Below the pieces are notes generated by a model that made no database searches, was not told where the DNA came from, and saw nothing but the letters and a program-made list of their open reading frames with translations. The translations under genes were made by a program, and so were the position numbers. A stretch of 64,000 bases of DNA from Calvatia gigantea (lineage: Eukaryota > Basidiomycota > Agaricomycetes > Agaricales > Lycoperdaceae): assembly GCA_025093985.1 (NCBI GenBank), contig JACAAK010000016.1:186001-250000 (forward strand), given 5' to 3'. Below, one piece after another: positions 1 through 12,018 of the stretch. Numbering within the stretch: the first letter of the stretch is position 1; each line of letters opens with the position of its first letter.

Positions 1-1118
1 AGAACTTATGAAGGAGAACGATAGTGCCGAGTTGTTTAATTTGAAGAAGTGGAAGTTGGGGAAGGTTGTAGCACAAAACGTTGTGCGTTGCTGCTCGCGT
101 TCACGGGATGTATTTTGTCTATGCTAATGCCGGTGCAGGTGTTCGGTCTACTCAGCCCGTGATATTGGCGGCTTTATCAGACGCTACGAGAAATGCAAAC
201 CGGATATGATTAAGTCTCCTCGTTTCAGTAGGACCCCCACCTCGCATCGTTCGGTCCTTCAAAGTGCCGGAGCTCATGAGATTCGCCCGGGCTAAAGATT
301 TCCCGCATGCCTATCATGGATTCACCCGCGAGAGCGAACCCTTATAAAAGGAAAACACAGCGATTGGGAATCTCGATACTACAAGCCAGGAGGACGGAAA
401 TGCAGTACCGAAAGTCAAGACGTGCCCGGAATTTGGTTTGTCAAAAACTATGTCATGTAATTCTCTCATCTTTATGGAATTAATAAACGCATGTTCAATG
501 GGACCGTCTATGTTCCCTCGAAGGTGATACAGGACTATTCCTCCAGCGCACAACAACCACCCTACATCCATCAGCTGTAAAGCCCCCACATCCTTCTCCA
601 ACCACCGTCCGAAATCAAAACCAACACCCAACAGAACAATCCCAAGCCCACGGAATTATACTCTTCCGTGTACGCGATCCCGACAGTGCTCAAAAACCAC
701 AAACCAAACTGGGATACTAACACTCTGATTAGACTTGTGTCCAGTGTTTCGGACAGTGGTTATGGTGATCGGACAAGGTCACGGAAATTGAGGCCAAGGG
801 TGTTTCCGTTTGAGAAGGCAAAGGTGATTATTGCCACCCAGGTGAAGTTGCTGAGTATTCTCCGTTGGAGGAGTCACACCTGGCGGAGGACCTCCAAACT
901 GAGCCTTGATTCTGAACCGTGGGGAGTGCCTATAATAATTGGACGTCCCTGACGCACCCTATAATCAGTGCGCCGAATGAGCGTCCTCATTTATATCTCC
1001 GCACCAATGCATACAATTTTTTTTAAAAATCGCATGATGACCGACCCCCTGGGTTGGTCCTTAAAAAGCCCCGATCCGCAATGCTGAACGAAAGAATACA
1101 AGAACGAAAACACGCTGA
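1..1118. other. Upstream/flanking part of tandem unit A, noncoding
   Basis: No convincing gene. Several stretches (about 40-300 and 470-670) are diverged copies of 18830-19350, so this is the first unit of a tandem duplication whose second unit carries the intact membrane-protein gene at 19959-21183. The short open frames on both strands lack codon structure or family resemblance and are not shared between the two units. Confidence 0.5.
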
Positions 1119-2008
1119 CTAAACGGTTGACCCAGGTTGAGATATCGGGAGAGGACCAACTGCAACCACAACCCCAACTGCGGGTGCTTGGGAACAGATG
1201 CTACTGGTTTCATCAGTGGCAGTCTGTGCACCATGATTCCATCGTAAGCTTGTGAGCTTGTACCCTGTATCCCTCGTCCAACCCCGTCCTGTCGAGACAC
1301 GATAGACAACAAGGAAATAGGCAATGACCTGGACAACGGGGATGTGTGAAAAATGCTACCACCGTGATTTATGTGCATACCTTGACAGCGGAATCATTTG
1401 CCAGGAACAAATAGAAACTGGGGCTTCTTAAGCCCGCCGATATTGCAGCAGCAACGGACCACGTAGATTCCAAAGCATAGGATTCGATCAGCATCGCAAC
1501 AATGCTCATGTAAGGAGTGGAAGTGTCCAATGTTCCTTCGACACAGTGAAAACACATCATTACAAACTTTAATAACTTCGAGTACCTACCCATTAAAGTG
1601 ATGCGACGCCTTCGTACTAGCAAAAGGCGCGTGACTATTAACCCAGTCACAAGGACTGTGAATGTTGACAAAATTGCATAACTTGCGGTTTCCATCGCAG
1701 TCTGCACTCTGGGCAGTGATACCAAGCTGATCAACTGGTAACAAAGCAGTTACAACATTGGTTAGAGTACTCAGGGCTGGACACACTGTTAGTTGCAACA
1801 ACCAGAGAGGGTTGGTGTGACATACCTATGGAAGAGAAAAGGAGGAGCAGAGGCAGGATTATGACGGCTCCAGCATATTGTGTTCCACTCCATATCGTCC
1901 ACAAGCAGCCATATCTATTAGAATAGTCCTTTCAGTGATATTTGACAAAATTGATCAATGACTGACCTGTATTGCTGCTGTCGAGGCTTCAAGAATCACA
2001 GTTGAAGA
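1119..2008 (-). pseudogene. Agaricomycete multi-pass membrane protein, paralogue A, disrupted
   Basis: Diverged copy of the intact gene at 19959-21183. The last two exons keep the same lengths as there: exon 5 is 1328-1119 (70 codons) and exon 4 is 1535-1381 (155 nt). Exon 3 ends at 1590 with a GTAGGT donor. The conserved core is visible: a hydrophobic segment, the RLLLVRRRR motif, and then SPYMS-type and ESYALES-type motifs. There are indels in exon 3 (about 1700) and exon 2 (about 1890; an extra base against the paralogue). Exon 1 stops at 2008, where a copia LTR begins; the missing 5' part of exon 1 was not found beyond the element at 17083. Function is unknown; the family is predicted to have about seven membrane segments. 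Clearly non-functional as it stands. Confidence 0.75.
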
Positions 2009-2419
2009 TGTTAAGACAAGCGCACCACGATAGCTACACTAGTGGTGGAGGGGAGTCATACTCACTGGGTTTGTTGAGATGTGCATTGTAGACTGTAGCT
2101 AGGGGATATCTTAGTGGAATGATGGGCAGAAGATAGACTAGATTGTCTAAAGAATATACGCATACTACATAGGTCTTATATATCTAATAGTTCTGGTCTG
2201 TACGCCGTTCTACCTAATATAGGTGAGGTCTTATCTGCCAGTAGCATATACAGAGCATACTGCATACATTGTTCTATTTAATAGACCATGACCAGCAACC
2301 TAGAGTGCGGTCTAGTACATTGTTCATTATCTCTCTTCAAGAGTGAAGTACTCAAGAATCTGTTTCAGCTATAAATACATAGACTGAACCAACATAATGG
2401 TACAGATTGAGATTCAACA
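2009..2419 (-). repeat. Copia LTR (3' LTR of element 1)
   Basis: 411 bp, beginning TGTTAAGAC and ending GATTCAACA on the plus strand. Near-identical LTRs occur at 37489-37898, 39909-40320, 52355-52764 and 56687-57087. This copy has lost several CpGs relative to them (for example GACGAG to GACAAG at its left end), so it belongs to an older insertion. Confidence 0.9.
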
Positions 2420-2444
2420 CTCCTCCTCACTTGAAGGAGGGAGA

Positions 2445-5400
2445 TTAACCTTTCAACAATCGAGCAGTTTTATCCCATGCTTCAATGTCGGAACCAAAAA
2501 TCAGTCCTAATTCAGGGCAGAAGAGATTGATTTTGGTTACACCAAGATTCTTTGTAAAGATATCAGCAGGATTGTCTTGTGAAGACACATCACCAATAAC
2601 AATGATACCCTCCTAGACTAATTCTTGCACATAGTGGTAATGAATATCCACATGTTTCAATCGTTTTTCAACAATGGGATTTTCAGTCCAAAATTTGGAT
2701 CCATCATTGTCACCGTAGAGAATAGGAGTTGGGTGCTCAATTTTGAGCTCCTCCAGAAGTTGTGACAGCCATTTCACTTGTTGTGAAGCGTCAGACAGTT
2801 CTTTATATTCCACCTCGGTGGACGATAATGAAACTGTCTTTTGTCACCGTGAAGTCCAGGTGACAGCACCAGATGCGATCATACAAACGTTTCCCGATAC
2901 AGATCGGCGGGTTTCTGTATCTTGAGCCCAATCCGAGTCACTGAGACATTCCAACGTCACCGTCGGTTTCCCAGTATCGCCTTCATATTTCAATGCATAG
3001 TTCCTTGTCATAGACAAGTACTTTAATACATGAATTCCGGCACGATAGTGCTCAGGTGCGGGGTCAGCGGCATGTTGTGCCAGCTTAACTATGGCAAAGG
3101 CTATGTCAGGCCTAGTACCGATCATCAAGTACATTAAAGATCCAACCAATTGTTGGTACTTTTGACGGAAGGGGTTAGTCGCAGTATCCTTGTTCGTTAT
3201 GAACTGGAAGCTGATGGGTAATGGTGTTTTAGCTGTGGCAGACTGTGGAACCTGGAAGCGCTGCAAGATCTTATCCAGGTATTTCACCTGTTGGATGAAG
3301 ATTTGATGCTTGGAGCGATTCCTCGAGATTTTCATCCCAAGGAATTCTTCACAGGGACCGTGGTCTCTGCATTCCCACTTTTTAGTGAACTTTCCCTTCA
3401 ACTCTTTGAGGAGGGGGGAGTTTTTCTTTCCCAAGAAATTCACGTCATCAACATAAACAATGGTTACTACAAGCTCTTTCGTTTTTGGATGTCTGTGAAA
3501 GTATACAGCATAGTCAGATTTGCAGCAGGTAAATCCCAGCTCAATCATAGATTGATGCGATTCTTTCCACCACTGGCGACCGGCTTGTTTAAGGCCGTAA
3601 ATTGCTCGTCTAAGTCTCCATACTTTCCCTTCCTGCCCGGGAAGTCGAAACCCTTCAGGCTGTTCCATGTATATTTCCTCATCCAGTTTGCTGTATAAGT
3701 AGGCTGTTTTTATGTTAACACTATGCATATCCCAATCATGGATTGTGGTGAGTGCGAAGCTTATGCACGCAGACTCATAGCAGACAACTGGTGAGAAAAG
3801 CTCGTTATAATCAATGCCTTCAATCTGCGAGAAACCCTTTGCAACTAGGCGAGCTCGCAGGCGGCCATCCGACTTTTCGAGAAATACCCAATGGTTTTTA
3901 ACTGTCCTCCTTCCTTTCGGAAGATCTACCAGTTCATATACTCCTCATTTCTTTAACGCCTTGAGTTCCTCGATATACATAGCCATCCATTTTGCCTTAA
4001 TAGGCTCAGGAAGCTTAAGCATGTCACGGAAAGTTTCAGGCTCTCCGTGTGCAGTATTATGTACCATCTGTATCAAGAAATCAATTAGTTTTACTCCTCC
4101 CTCAGTGACAAGCCTTTCAATGTCCATATCATTCACATCATGAGATGTTGGATCATTGTTTTCAGGCATGGTCGGCAGTTCCAGACATGGAGGGAGCTGA
4201 AATGGAGGCATATCAAAGGGTTGTGGCAGATACCGCTCAGCACAAACTCTTTGCCTCACATATTCAGGATGGTTAGTCCTTGCTCTTCGCTCACGAATTA
4301 CTTCATCTAGAGGGGCATTGGCGCATACACGCTGCCTTTGCCTCTGCTGCTCTTGTCGGTGAGTCCGATCTATTTCTCTTTCAATCGAAATTGGATGCCT
4401 GTTCTCTCCGTATGTATTACCTGGTCTAACAGGAGGCCTGCCTTGTCATTCAGAACGATGTGGCTCTACCTGATCAGAACCAACAGTGCGATGTTTGGGA
4501 ACAGGGATTGGGAATTCCTTGTTCTCGGTATCCCATACATCCCTATCCACATGCCAATTATCATGTAAATCAGGCTCCTCCTCAACGGTCGTTCCACACG
4601 AAGGTGGTGACTCAGATGGGGGAACCCAAGGTGGCATATTGCCACGTGATGGCCGTCATGAATCAATGTTGTCTGGCGGAGTAGAATCTCGCCGGGGTAA
4701 AGGAGGTGTAGGCGGAGAATATTTCGGTTTAAATGGTGGAGAGACTGGAGGTAATGTTACTGGATGATCAGGTGGATGTGGAACAATTCCAGCATCATCC
4801 AAAGATGGCGGAATAGGTGGTTGATCCTCTAATCCTGGTCTAGGCAGATTTCTCTCTCCTCCGTGATTAGGCTGGTTACTGCTATCCGGCACTGAATCGG
4901 GGCATTTGGGAAAATATCCCTTGTCGAATAAGGCATTAGGTGATACAAAGATCATGTTGCTTATCGTGTGCTGCATAAAGATGTAGTTTTTGCTACCTTT
5001 ATATCCAAGAAAGATTATAATCTCGGATTTTGCGGACAATTTGTTTGGGTGGATCTCATCGGGTAGATATACGTACGCGCCACATCCAAACACACGAATA
5101 TGGGACAAATTTGGTTTTTCCCTCGAATAACACTCCAAAGGTGTCTTCCACTGCAGACGCTGGACTGGCATGCAATTATATAAATGCACAGCTGTGTTCA
5201 ACACAAACTCCCACCATGAGTCAGGTAGACATGCCTGTAGCCTTATAGCTTGGGCTTTCTCGTGTAGGGTGCGGTTCAGTCGCTCTGCTCTCCTGTTCTG
5301 CTGATGCGCATAGGGGGCAGTGGTCTCATGGGTGATTCCATGTGCTGCAAGTCCTGCCAATAATCTCTCATTGACATATTCTCCTCCATTATCAGTGCGA

Positions 5401-6239
5401 AGTCGTTTGACTCACATTCTAGAGAGGTTCTCTAATGTGCTAATAAGCTGAATGAGCTTCTCAGAAGCCTCAGACTTCTTTCGAAAGAGGACTATGTGTG
5501 TGTGAGAAGAAAAGTCATCAAGGAACGTCATTGCCCATTTATATTTATGGTAGCTAATGACGGGCAGTTCCAGCAAGTCTGAGTGACATAGCTCAAAGAC
5601 TATGGTGGCTTGCTTGGAGTTAATCGGAAAGGGGTTATTATGCATTTTCCCCTTGGCACAGCTGTTGCAAATGCCTTTCCGAGTAGATGGTGTGGGAATC
5701 CACGCAATGCCCTCTATGTGCTTTGGAAGCTCGGAGAGCACGCGATCTGAGGGATGTCCCATTCGACAATGCCAATCGATATAATCAAGTTGGCATAATG
5801 TCAACACGACTGGTTTCTCCTTGCTATTTTGCAAGACATACATGTGCACTGTATGTACGTTGTTTTTAAACAAACGATGAGGCCAGGCGGACAATACTGC
5901 TCATCCTGATTTATCACGGATGGTGGTCCCTTTAACAGTTGCCTCTAGAGTATAGCCGTTCCTAAGAATCTGGCCCGAGGACATTAACCGTTCTGTGATT
6001 TCTTTGATATAAAAGACTGGCGCAATACTTGAAGTAGCGCTCTTGGTCTTTCCCTTGTCCGCCACATCATGCTGGAAAATCACAGACCCTCGTCCTGTCA
6101 TTTCATAAATCCGGTTGCCAGTGGCTTGTATAAGCCCAAAATGGCCCATCTTAACCTCTGCGAAATCAGAGAGATAACCGGTGACATGGTATGATGCTCC
6201 AGAATCAAGGAGCCAATCTGCATTATTCACAGAATGTTT
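2445..6239 (-). pseudogene. Copia 1 pol: protease, integrase, RT, RNase H, decayed
   Basis: Reading along the minus strand, the aspartic protease motif LLDSGASYHVTG lies near 6180-6215. The pre-integrase domain follows (CH-type zinc motif ending CAKGKMHNNPFP, about 5640-5800). The integrase core is at about 5240-5620, then a proline-rich hinge at 4200-4850. RT starts near 3950 (ARLVAKGFSQIEGIDY at about 3820-3870) with catalytic YVDD near 3445. RNase H is at about 2620-3010 (LSDSDWAQDTETRRSVSG; the SLSSTEVEYKEL segment) and the stop is at 2445. In-frame stops at about 2844, 4446, 5412 and 5901 are TGA where sister copies at 40-48 kb have CGA or another sense codon. There is also a TAG near 2613 and further breaks near 3945. 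The family makes cDNA in cytoplasmic particles and integrates it. Confidence 0.85.
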
Positions 6240-8195
6240 ATTCCCTTCTTCTCTACACTTTTGGCACTGAGACAAATCACAAATGTGATATGTGTTGATC
6301 TGATTAAGATCCTCATGCTCTTTGTGGAGTTCTGACCTCAACTTGTCTGAATACTCATGATTATTCACGGTATATGTAGCTTTTATCTTACTTTCCAGCT
6401 TAGTAACACTAGCGGAATAGACAGAAGGGGAAGCGCCTTGAGCGTGCTTCCAGCATACATTGCAGTTCACGAAGTCCATACAGCGGTGTCTACAACGAGT
6501 CCTTACAGGAGGTGGACGACCTGCTACATCTGCATAGGTGCCCCGCTCTCTTCGGTGGCCACCTCGTCGTCCCAGCTCAACCTCAGAATCTCCAGGGCGT
6601 CCCACTCTGCGGTGGACAGACCCTGCGTCTGTATCGTCCTGTCCCATCCATTAATGGGGCTGTACATCATCCTCTGCATCAGAACAAGAATAATAGTCAG
6701 TGGAAGGTACTGACCCGCACCCTCCATCGGAACCATAGTCAGTGTCCGAGTCATTGTCATCTAAGACCGACTCGAGGACTGACTCGATTTCCTTCGGTGC
6801 CTGCTTCTTTTTGAGCGGCTTGGGCTTCTTGATAATCGCCAGCTTGCTGTACACTGGAGCCGGCCATGTGATTTCGTCTTCCTCCCTTGTGACGGTGGAT
6901 GGAGTATGCTCAACATCCATTTCATCAAATCGTTTCCACATCTCCTCCGAACTCTCACCCGATGAAGAAGTTGATTTGAGATGTTTGTCCCACTTCTTCA
7001 ATGTGGTAACCTTGGCTTTCACCAAAGGTTTGCGACGAGCTTCAGGCTCGGGTGCAGTAATGCACAACGCGAGTGGAGTGGCATTGCTGCCAGTGGCGGC
7101 GGAATTAGATGCAACGGGAGGTGTTTTGGCTCGACGCGTTGCTTCTACAAGGGAATGAGTGGAAGGTGGCAGTATCGTTTGTGCCTACGACACGAAGTCC
7201 ACGTCCTGGATGTAACTGGAAGAGGTGGCGGCATTGCCTTGCGCACCTCCCTCCTTTCCCTTTCCCTTTCCTTTTCCTCGCGGGCACCATCGGCATTTCT
7301 TCTCGCCGTCGCCTTCTCCTCCAGATGGCTTTTGCTGCTGCTGCTGCTGCTGGGGCTGCTGCTGGGGCTTTTTAGACCCTGAAGGCTGCTGCTTCCCTTG
7401 CTGCTGGCGCTGCTGCTGCTGCTGCCCACCTCCTTGTCATGGAGTGAAGTGCGCTCATTGTGCGTGGGCAGTCTGGTTTGAGGTGTAAGCGGCAATAATG
7501 CCGCTTCGGGCCTTATCCCATGTCAGCTCGTGGAGTGACGTGTTCGAGGTGAGGAGCATCTGAGCTATATGGCTCAAAGATGGGTGGAGGGAATGGAGGA
7601 GGATCATTGTTTCGATCTCCGGGGCAATGCCACTATCCATGGTGTTAAGCTGCCCAAAGATCTGCTGGAGCTCGCTCATCTTGAGTGAGGGGTCACCGCC
7701 GAGAGGGAGTTCAAATGTTATTGCGCGAATGAACTCATTATAGACCTGAGCTGGTCCAGGAAGGCCGTATTGACCCTGCAACTGAGACCAGAGCATGCGA
7801 GCGTTCTGGGCAGAATGCTTTAGCATGCTATTGGGGAGAGTTGTCTCAATCAACCCAAGAGCTCGCATCCAGAGGTTGTTGGCCATTCCAACACTGCGGC
7901 GCTCCTCAGCAGTCGCAGGAATTGGAGTTCCTGGTTGTGCGGAATGTGCCTGCATAGTGCCAGAAGCCGGAACAGCAAGATGAGCAGGTCTATAAAGCTG
8001 CTTGTATTGGACAGGTTCGTCCTGTGCTCCAGAGAAGTCCCATCCGGTCCAGGAGCAATCGTTTAAGGAAATGCACATAAGTGCAGACCGAAGGCGAAGC
8101 GACCAAATGGTGTAGTTACCCGTTCCAGTAAGGACAGGAAGCTGTCCGCTAGGGGTTTGTACAAAACCTGGCAGAGCAGAAGCCAGTTTAGACAT
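6240..8195 (-). pseudogene. Copia 1 gag with glutamine-rich and acidic C-terminal region
   Basis: The start is taken at 8195 (ATG, MSKLASALPGF), preferred to the upstream non-ATG codons of the same frame. The first 245 residues resemble copia-type Gag (TGTGNYTIWSLRLRSALM near the N-terminus; LWSQLQGQYGLPGPAQ mid-domain). A TGA at 7455 ends the frame, again where CGA is likely. Beyond it the same product continues through a polyglutamine stretch encoded by CAG/CAA repeats (about 7320-7430), a lysine/glycine patch, and a long acidic serine-rich tail (6650-7070). A cysteine cluster (CRHRCMDFVNCNVC, about 6455-6500) and CQKC (about 6260) sit just before protease and may be degenerate nucleic-acid-binding knuckles. 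Sister copies of the tail are at 47778-48398. Confidence 0.75.
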
Positions 8196-8257
8196 ATCTA
8201 AGAATAGGGTAAACATGCGTTAGCATCATGTAGGACTGCAGTGCGTGATGCACGCGT

Positions 8258-8564
8258 TGTTACGACCTTAGTTGGTTTAGACCTCAGGTTGCAGCTCTGG
8301 CTAAGTCTTGAGGGTGAGTAAGGGAGAGAGAACAGAAGATGGTTAAGCATACTGAATACAGCAGGGTGTATGTACGCTTAAATATGGCTAAGGTCATCCG
8401 GTTGAATGGATGGAGTAACTACATGAAACGTCCAGTTAAGTCGTAGTAGTTGGTACAAGTCATATCTCGGAGAACGCTGGACTGGAATAGCTGAAACAGG
8501 TACGCGGGTGAATAGGAATGCAGAATAGCACGGAACTCGTTATGATTGGTGGAAGCTCATAACA
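8258..8564 (-). repeat. Chromovirus 1 3' LTR
   Basis: 307 bp, plus-strand ends TGTTACGACC and CTCATAACA. It differs from its partner at 16585-16891 at about fifteen sites, nearly all of them CpG in one copy or inferable as an ancestral CpG from the pair (TG in one, CA in the other). The purine-rich primer tract GGAGGGTAT lies just inside, on the minus strand. Confidence 0.93.
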
Positions 8565-8582
8565 ATACCCTCCAATTAGACT

Positions 8583-10202
8583 TCATGCCTCAGGAAGTTC
8601 GTCAAACTCGCCATTGACTACAGCTGTGGCGAGGACTTTCTTGGTGGCCCCAATGAGGTACTTCCCTTCGTTGGAGCATGTGAAGAAGACGGGCAAGTGG
8701 CTGCGGCCATCTTGACAGATAGGGACTGGGACTCCATTGAAGGAGAACTCAGTGACGGTTGAGTTGTCCCAGTAGCTCTTGACTATCGTTCTCCAATAGT
8801 GTTGGTCCTTTTCTTGGCCTGGTAATACAGTGCGGAATCTTGTTGGTGGGAGAAAAACCGATACAATCTGTGGTGGGGTGATGGTTTTTATGAATCGTCA
8901 GAGTGCGTTGACTTCCTCTTTCATTGAGACAGTGGTTTCTTCCTCCATGGGTGTGTCGGCTCATTTAGCTGGTGGGGGGCGGATGGTGGTGTGTAGGTCA
9001 GCAAGAGTGATTCCGATGTGCATAATGAGTTGATCGATGTCTGGGTCTTCTGTGGTTTTGTCGCGTCCTAGTAAGTTCATGGCGACGTCTGTGAGTTCTA
9101 AGAAGATGTCAGCGATGTCGAGGTGTTTGAATACCTCTAGGGCGAGGTCGGCACGGCTCTGAAGACTGTGAACCCGGTTTTGTTCACTGGGTGTAAGGGC
9201 GGATAATTCTAATGCGCGGAAGATGGCAGGGATGTACTGGCTTGTGGAGGATGATGCGTTGGCAAATCCAGCGTACATGTCTGCGAAGGTGATACAAGTG
9301 GTGGCGAGGGTGATGTGACGGTTTACTGCAAGTCGTTTGTTTTGGGCAGTGATTGTTTCTACTTCGTTGTTTGTGGCTTTGTTGACGTCATCGAGGAGGG
9401 CCTCGAGGTGTTACGTGCGTTACCTTACTTCGCAACCGGGCTCGGATCGTCTCCACTCAGGGAGAGGTTCAATGCTATAGCCCAGGAGTATTCAACAAGT
9501 CTCAATGACTTCTGTGCAGGCTTCGGATCGCTCCCTCGAGTAGAAGCTCGCGCTTGCCTGAGAAGTCCGAGTTAAATGTCACTGCAGTCCCCAAGGTTGT
9601 TAGCCTTGTAGCAGACGAGCGAAGATAAGGAAGCTTGTTACTAGAATAACCTGAAGTAATACAAAGTACTACTCAAGGTTTATATACTAGCTACGAATAG
9701 GAGATGAAAGATTACGTAGTAAGTAGATATGAGTCAATGAGAACTACTACGGGTTAATTGGTAATCTAAGGAATCATAGGGATAGGTGAAACGAATACAG
9801 AAGAACGAATATGAGTCATAAGAAGATAGAGTCAGGTAAAAAGAAGTACGATGATGGGAAAAGATGAAGGTGAAACAGGAACATGATTCAGAATGAATCA
9901 TAAGAAGCAAAGGTAGAAGTACATGTGATAAATAAATAAAGAACAGACCGGGGTATACAAGGGAAAGAATGGAAAGTCTGTACAGAAGGTTAATACGTTA
10001 GTTCAGAGAGTCCGGGGGTGTGGTAAGTTCGTAACACGAGGAGTCCTTGTGCAGGGGACGGGATGGTTGCGAGGTTATAGTGGGTACCTTGGGGTGTGGG
10101 TGCTTGACTGTCGCCTGGTTTTGGGAAGGGAACTGAGGAGATCGTGGTCGGGTTGGAATGGACAAGGGAGTTGATAGAGATACGGTTGGCTTGGGAGGAC
10201 AT
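8583..10202 (-). pseudogene. Accessory open frame downstream of chromovirus pol, function unknown
   Basis: Starts at 10202 (ATG, MSSQANRISINS), just after the pol stop at 10209. It is split by the solo LTR plus one CGAGG copy (9409-10041). Excising these leaves 203 codons in frame down to TGA at 8961. Four codons later the same frame continues from an ATG at 8948 to a stop at 8583, interrupted only by TGA at 8898-8900. Both TGA could be CpG-mutated CGA, so the original product may have been about 330 residues. Visible features: a P/T/S-rich N-terminus, a probably helical middle (LLEALLDDVNKATN; ALELSALTPSEQNRVHSL) and a C-terminal part with aromatic patches (HYWRTIVKSYWD) and two cysteines. 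No signal peptide or membrane span, so not env-like. I do not recognise it. Confidence 0.7.
9409..10036. mobile_element. Solo LTR, 628 bp, inside the accessory frame
   Basis: Begins TGTTACGTGC, ends GTTCGTAACA, and is flanked on both sides by CGAGG (9404-9408, 10037-10041). Excision restores a continuous reading frame across the junction, which confirms the boundaries. It does not resemble the chromovirus 1 or copia LTRs, so it is a third LTR family, left by LTR-LTR recombination. No coding sequence. Confidence 0.88.
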
Positions 10203-10625
10203 GTTTGGCTAGTGTTTCTGTCTGGGGGTTGACTCGGCTGGTGATTTTTTGGATTTCTTGCCCCCCTTCTTATAGGTATCCTCCGGATGCCTTTTGTGGT
10301 ATTCCGCTATTGCATCTTGGGCATTTTGCAAATTTGACTCCACTGTCCACGTATCTTCCTTGTTGCTATACCCTTTCCAGTGTATAAGGAATTGATATCC
10401 CCTTCCTTTTTGTCGCTTTCCTTGGACTTCTTCTACCTCGTGTTCTTCTTCGTCATTGATGATCATTGGCTCAGGCGTTGGTGCTTCCTTCTGGATGTGG
10501 AATGATGCTTTCTGTGTTGGGGTTAACAATTGTTCGTTGAATACATCATGGATGGCCCATCCTTCTGGTATTGCTAGCCGATATGCCGCTTCTCCTATTT
10601 TTTCTTTAATTCGGAAAGGTCCATA

Positions 10626-10837
10626 CAGTAAGGGACAAAACCGTTCCAATGTTTTGAACTTTTCAGAAGATCAGCTCATAACTCAAGGACTACTGTGGCT
10701 GTGCACTTCCTAATTTAATTGTAGATAGTCCAGTATCTTATCTAATCATATGCAAAGTATGATTATGTAATCCTTTGTTTTGGGGGAGTTATTAATTAAT
10801 TAATATTTTAAGTACATTGGAACAGTTTTGTCCCTCT
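10626..10837 (+). repeat. Left terminal inverted repeat of the Tc1 element
   Basis: The 212-bp repeat is itself bounded by inverted copies of one motif: AGGGACAAAACCGTTCCAAT at the outer edge and ATTGGAACAGTTTTGTCCCT at the inner edge (10817-10836). These are probably outer and inner transposase-binding sites, arranged head to head rather than in the direct orientation of IR/DR elements such as Sleeping Beauty. Confidence 0.9.
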
Positions 10838-10975
10838 CAAATTCTGAGCACATGACTTCGTTTATTGCAATCAAATAAATACAAATAAAATCATGTGACC
10901 ATGTAGGGTGATGTATAAATGGATGTGCTTATTCTCAGGTGCAAATTAACTCCCCCACTATACCTTTACAACTAT

Positions 10976-11992
10976 ATGCGCTCTCTTTCCTCTACTCAGA
11001 CCAATAGAGTCCTCTCTTACCTGGACCAAGGGAAATCTGCTCATCATATTGCTTCTATTACTGGTCTGGGAGTCAGTACTATTTCTAGGATTCACTCCAA
11101 ACATAGATCAACACTTTCCAAATCTGTTGGTGGCCGCCCATCTAAACTTTCTCCCTCTGATATCCACTATTCTGTTCGCCTCATCACCTCTCGCAAGGCT
11201 GACAATGCCTCCCAAGTCACCAAATCACTTCAAAATGTTATTGCCCAGCCTGTATCCACCAAAACAGTGTGCAGGGCACTCAGAGGAGCTGGAATGAAGG
11301 CTGTAGTCAAGCGGAAACGACCTAAACTTACTGCTGTCCATAGGAGGAAAAGGTTGGAGTGGGCAGAAGCACATGTTAACTGGACCCTGGAGGACTGGAA
11401 GAGGGTTATTTGGACAGATGAGTCCAAAATCAATCGGTTTGGATCAGATGGAAGGGTTTGGGTATGGAAAAAGGCAGGAGAGGGGCTGAATGATAGATTG
11501 GTTGAGGGAACAGTCAAGTTTGGTGGAGGAAATGTGATGATCTGGGGTTGTATGCTGTGGGATGGAGTGGGGTTTGCCACTAAAATTGAAGGGAAGATGG
11601 ATGCTGACCTTTATGTTCAAATTTTGGGGGATGAACTAAAGAGGAGCATCAGGTGGTATGGGAAGAATGAGGAGGATATGGTCTTCCAACAGGACAATGA
11701 CCCCAAACACAAGAGCAAAAAGGCTACAAACTGGCTAGATGAGTCTGAATTGGAGGTTATGGTATGGCCCCCACAGTCTCCAGACCTTAATCCCATTGAA
11801 CATCTCTGGACTCACCTCAAGAATAAGCTGGGAGAGTATGATACTCCTCCTGGTAGCATGAATACCCTATGGGAGAGGATACAAAAGGAGTGGGATGACA
11901 TAGAACCAGAAGTGTGTCAGAATCTGATAGAGAGTATGCCTAGGAGGGTCCAGGCAGTTTTACAGGCCAAGGGAGCTTATACCAGGTACTAG
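10976..11992 (+). CDS. Tc1-family DD34E transposase
   Basis: Start chosen at 10976 (MRSLSSTQTNRV), where the N-terminal helix-turn-helix begins; an in-frame ATG at 10919 would add 19 residues not typical of the family. The product is 338 residues, the usual Tc1 length. The N-terminus holds paired-like DNA-binding helices (VLSYLDQGKSAHHIASITGL). The catalytic domain has WTDESKIN (first Asp), QQDNDPKHKSK (second Asp) and SPDLNPIEHLW (Glu), with 34 residues between the last two acidic residues, hence DD34E. It cuts at the inverted repeats and inserts at TA. The frame is uninterrupted, with all three catalytic residues present, so it could be active. Confidence 0.96.
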   Translation: MRSLSSTQTNRVLSYLDQGKSAHHIASITGLGVSTISRIHSKHRSTLSKSVGGRPSKLSPSDIHYSVRLITSRKADNASQVTKSLQNVIAQPVSTKTVCRALRGAGMKAVVKRKRPKLTAVHRRKRLEWAEAHVNWTLEDWKRVIWTDESKINRFGSDGRVWVWKKAGEGLNDRLVEGTVKFGGGNVMIWGCMLWDGVGFATKIEGKMDADLYVQILGDELKRSIRWYGKNEEDMVFQQDNDPKHKSKKATNWLDESELEVMVWPPQSPDLNPIEHLWTHLKNKLGEYDTPPGSMNTLWERIQKEWDDIEPEVCQNLIESMPRRVQAVLQAKGAYTRY

Positions 11993-12018
11993 AATACCCA
12001 TTTTGTATATAAATTTCA

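Noticed and set aside
7109..7488. Plus-strand cysteine/alanine-rich open frames
   Set aside because: They are other-frame readings of the CAG/CAA repeat coding polyglutamine in copia Gag on the minus strand.
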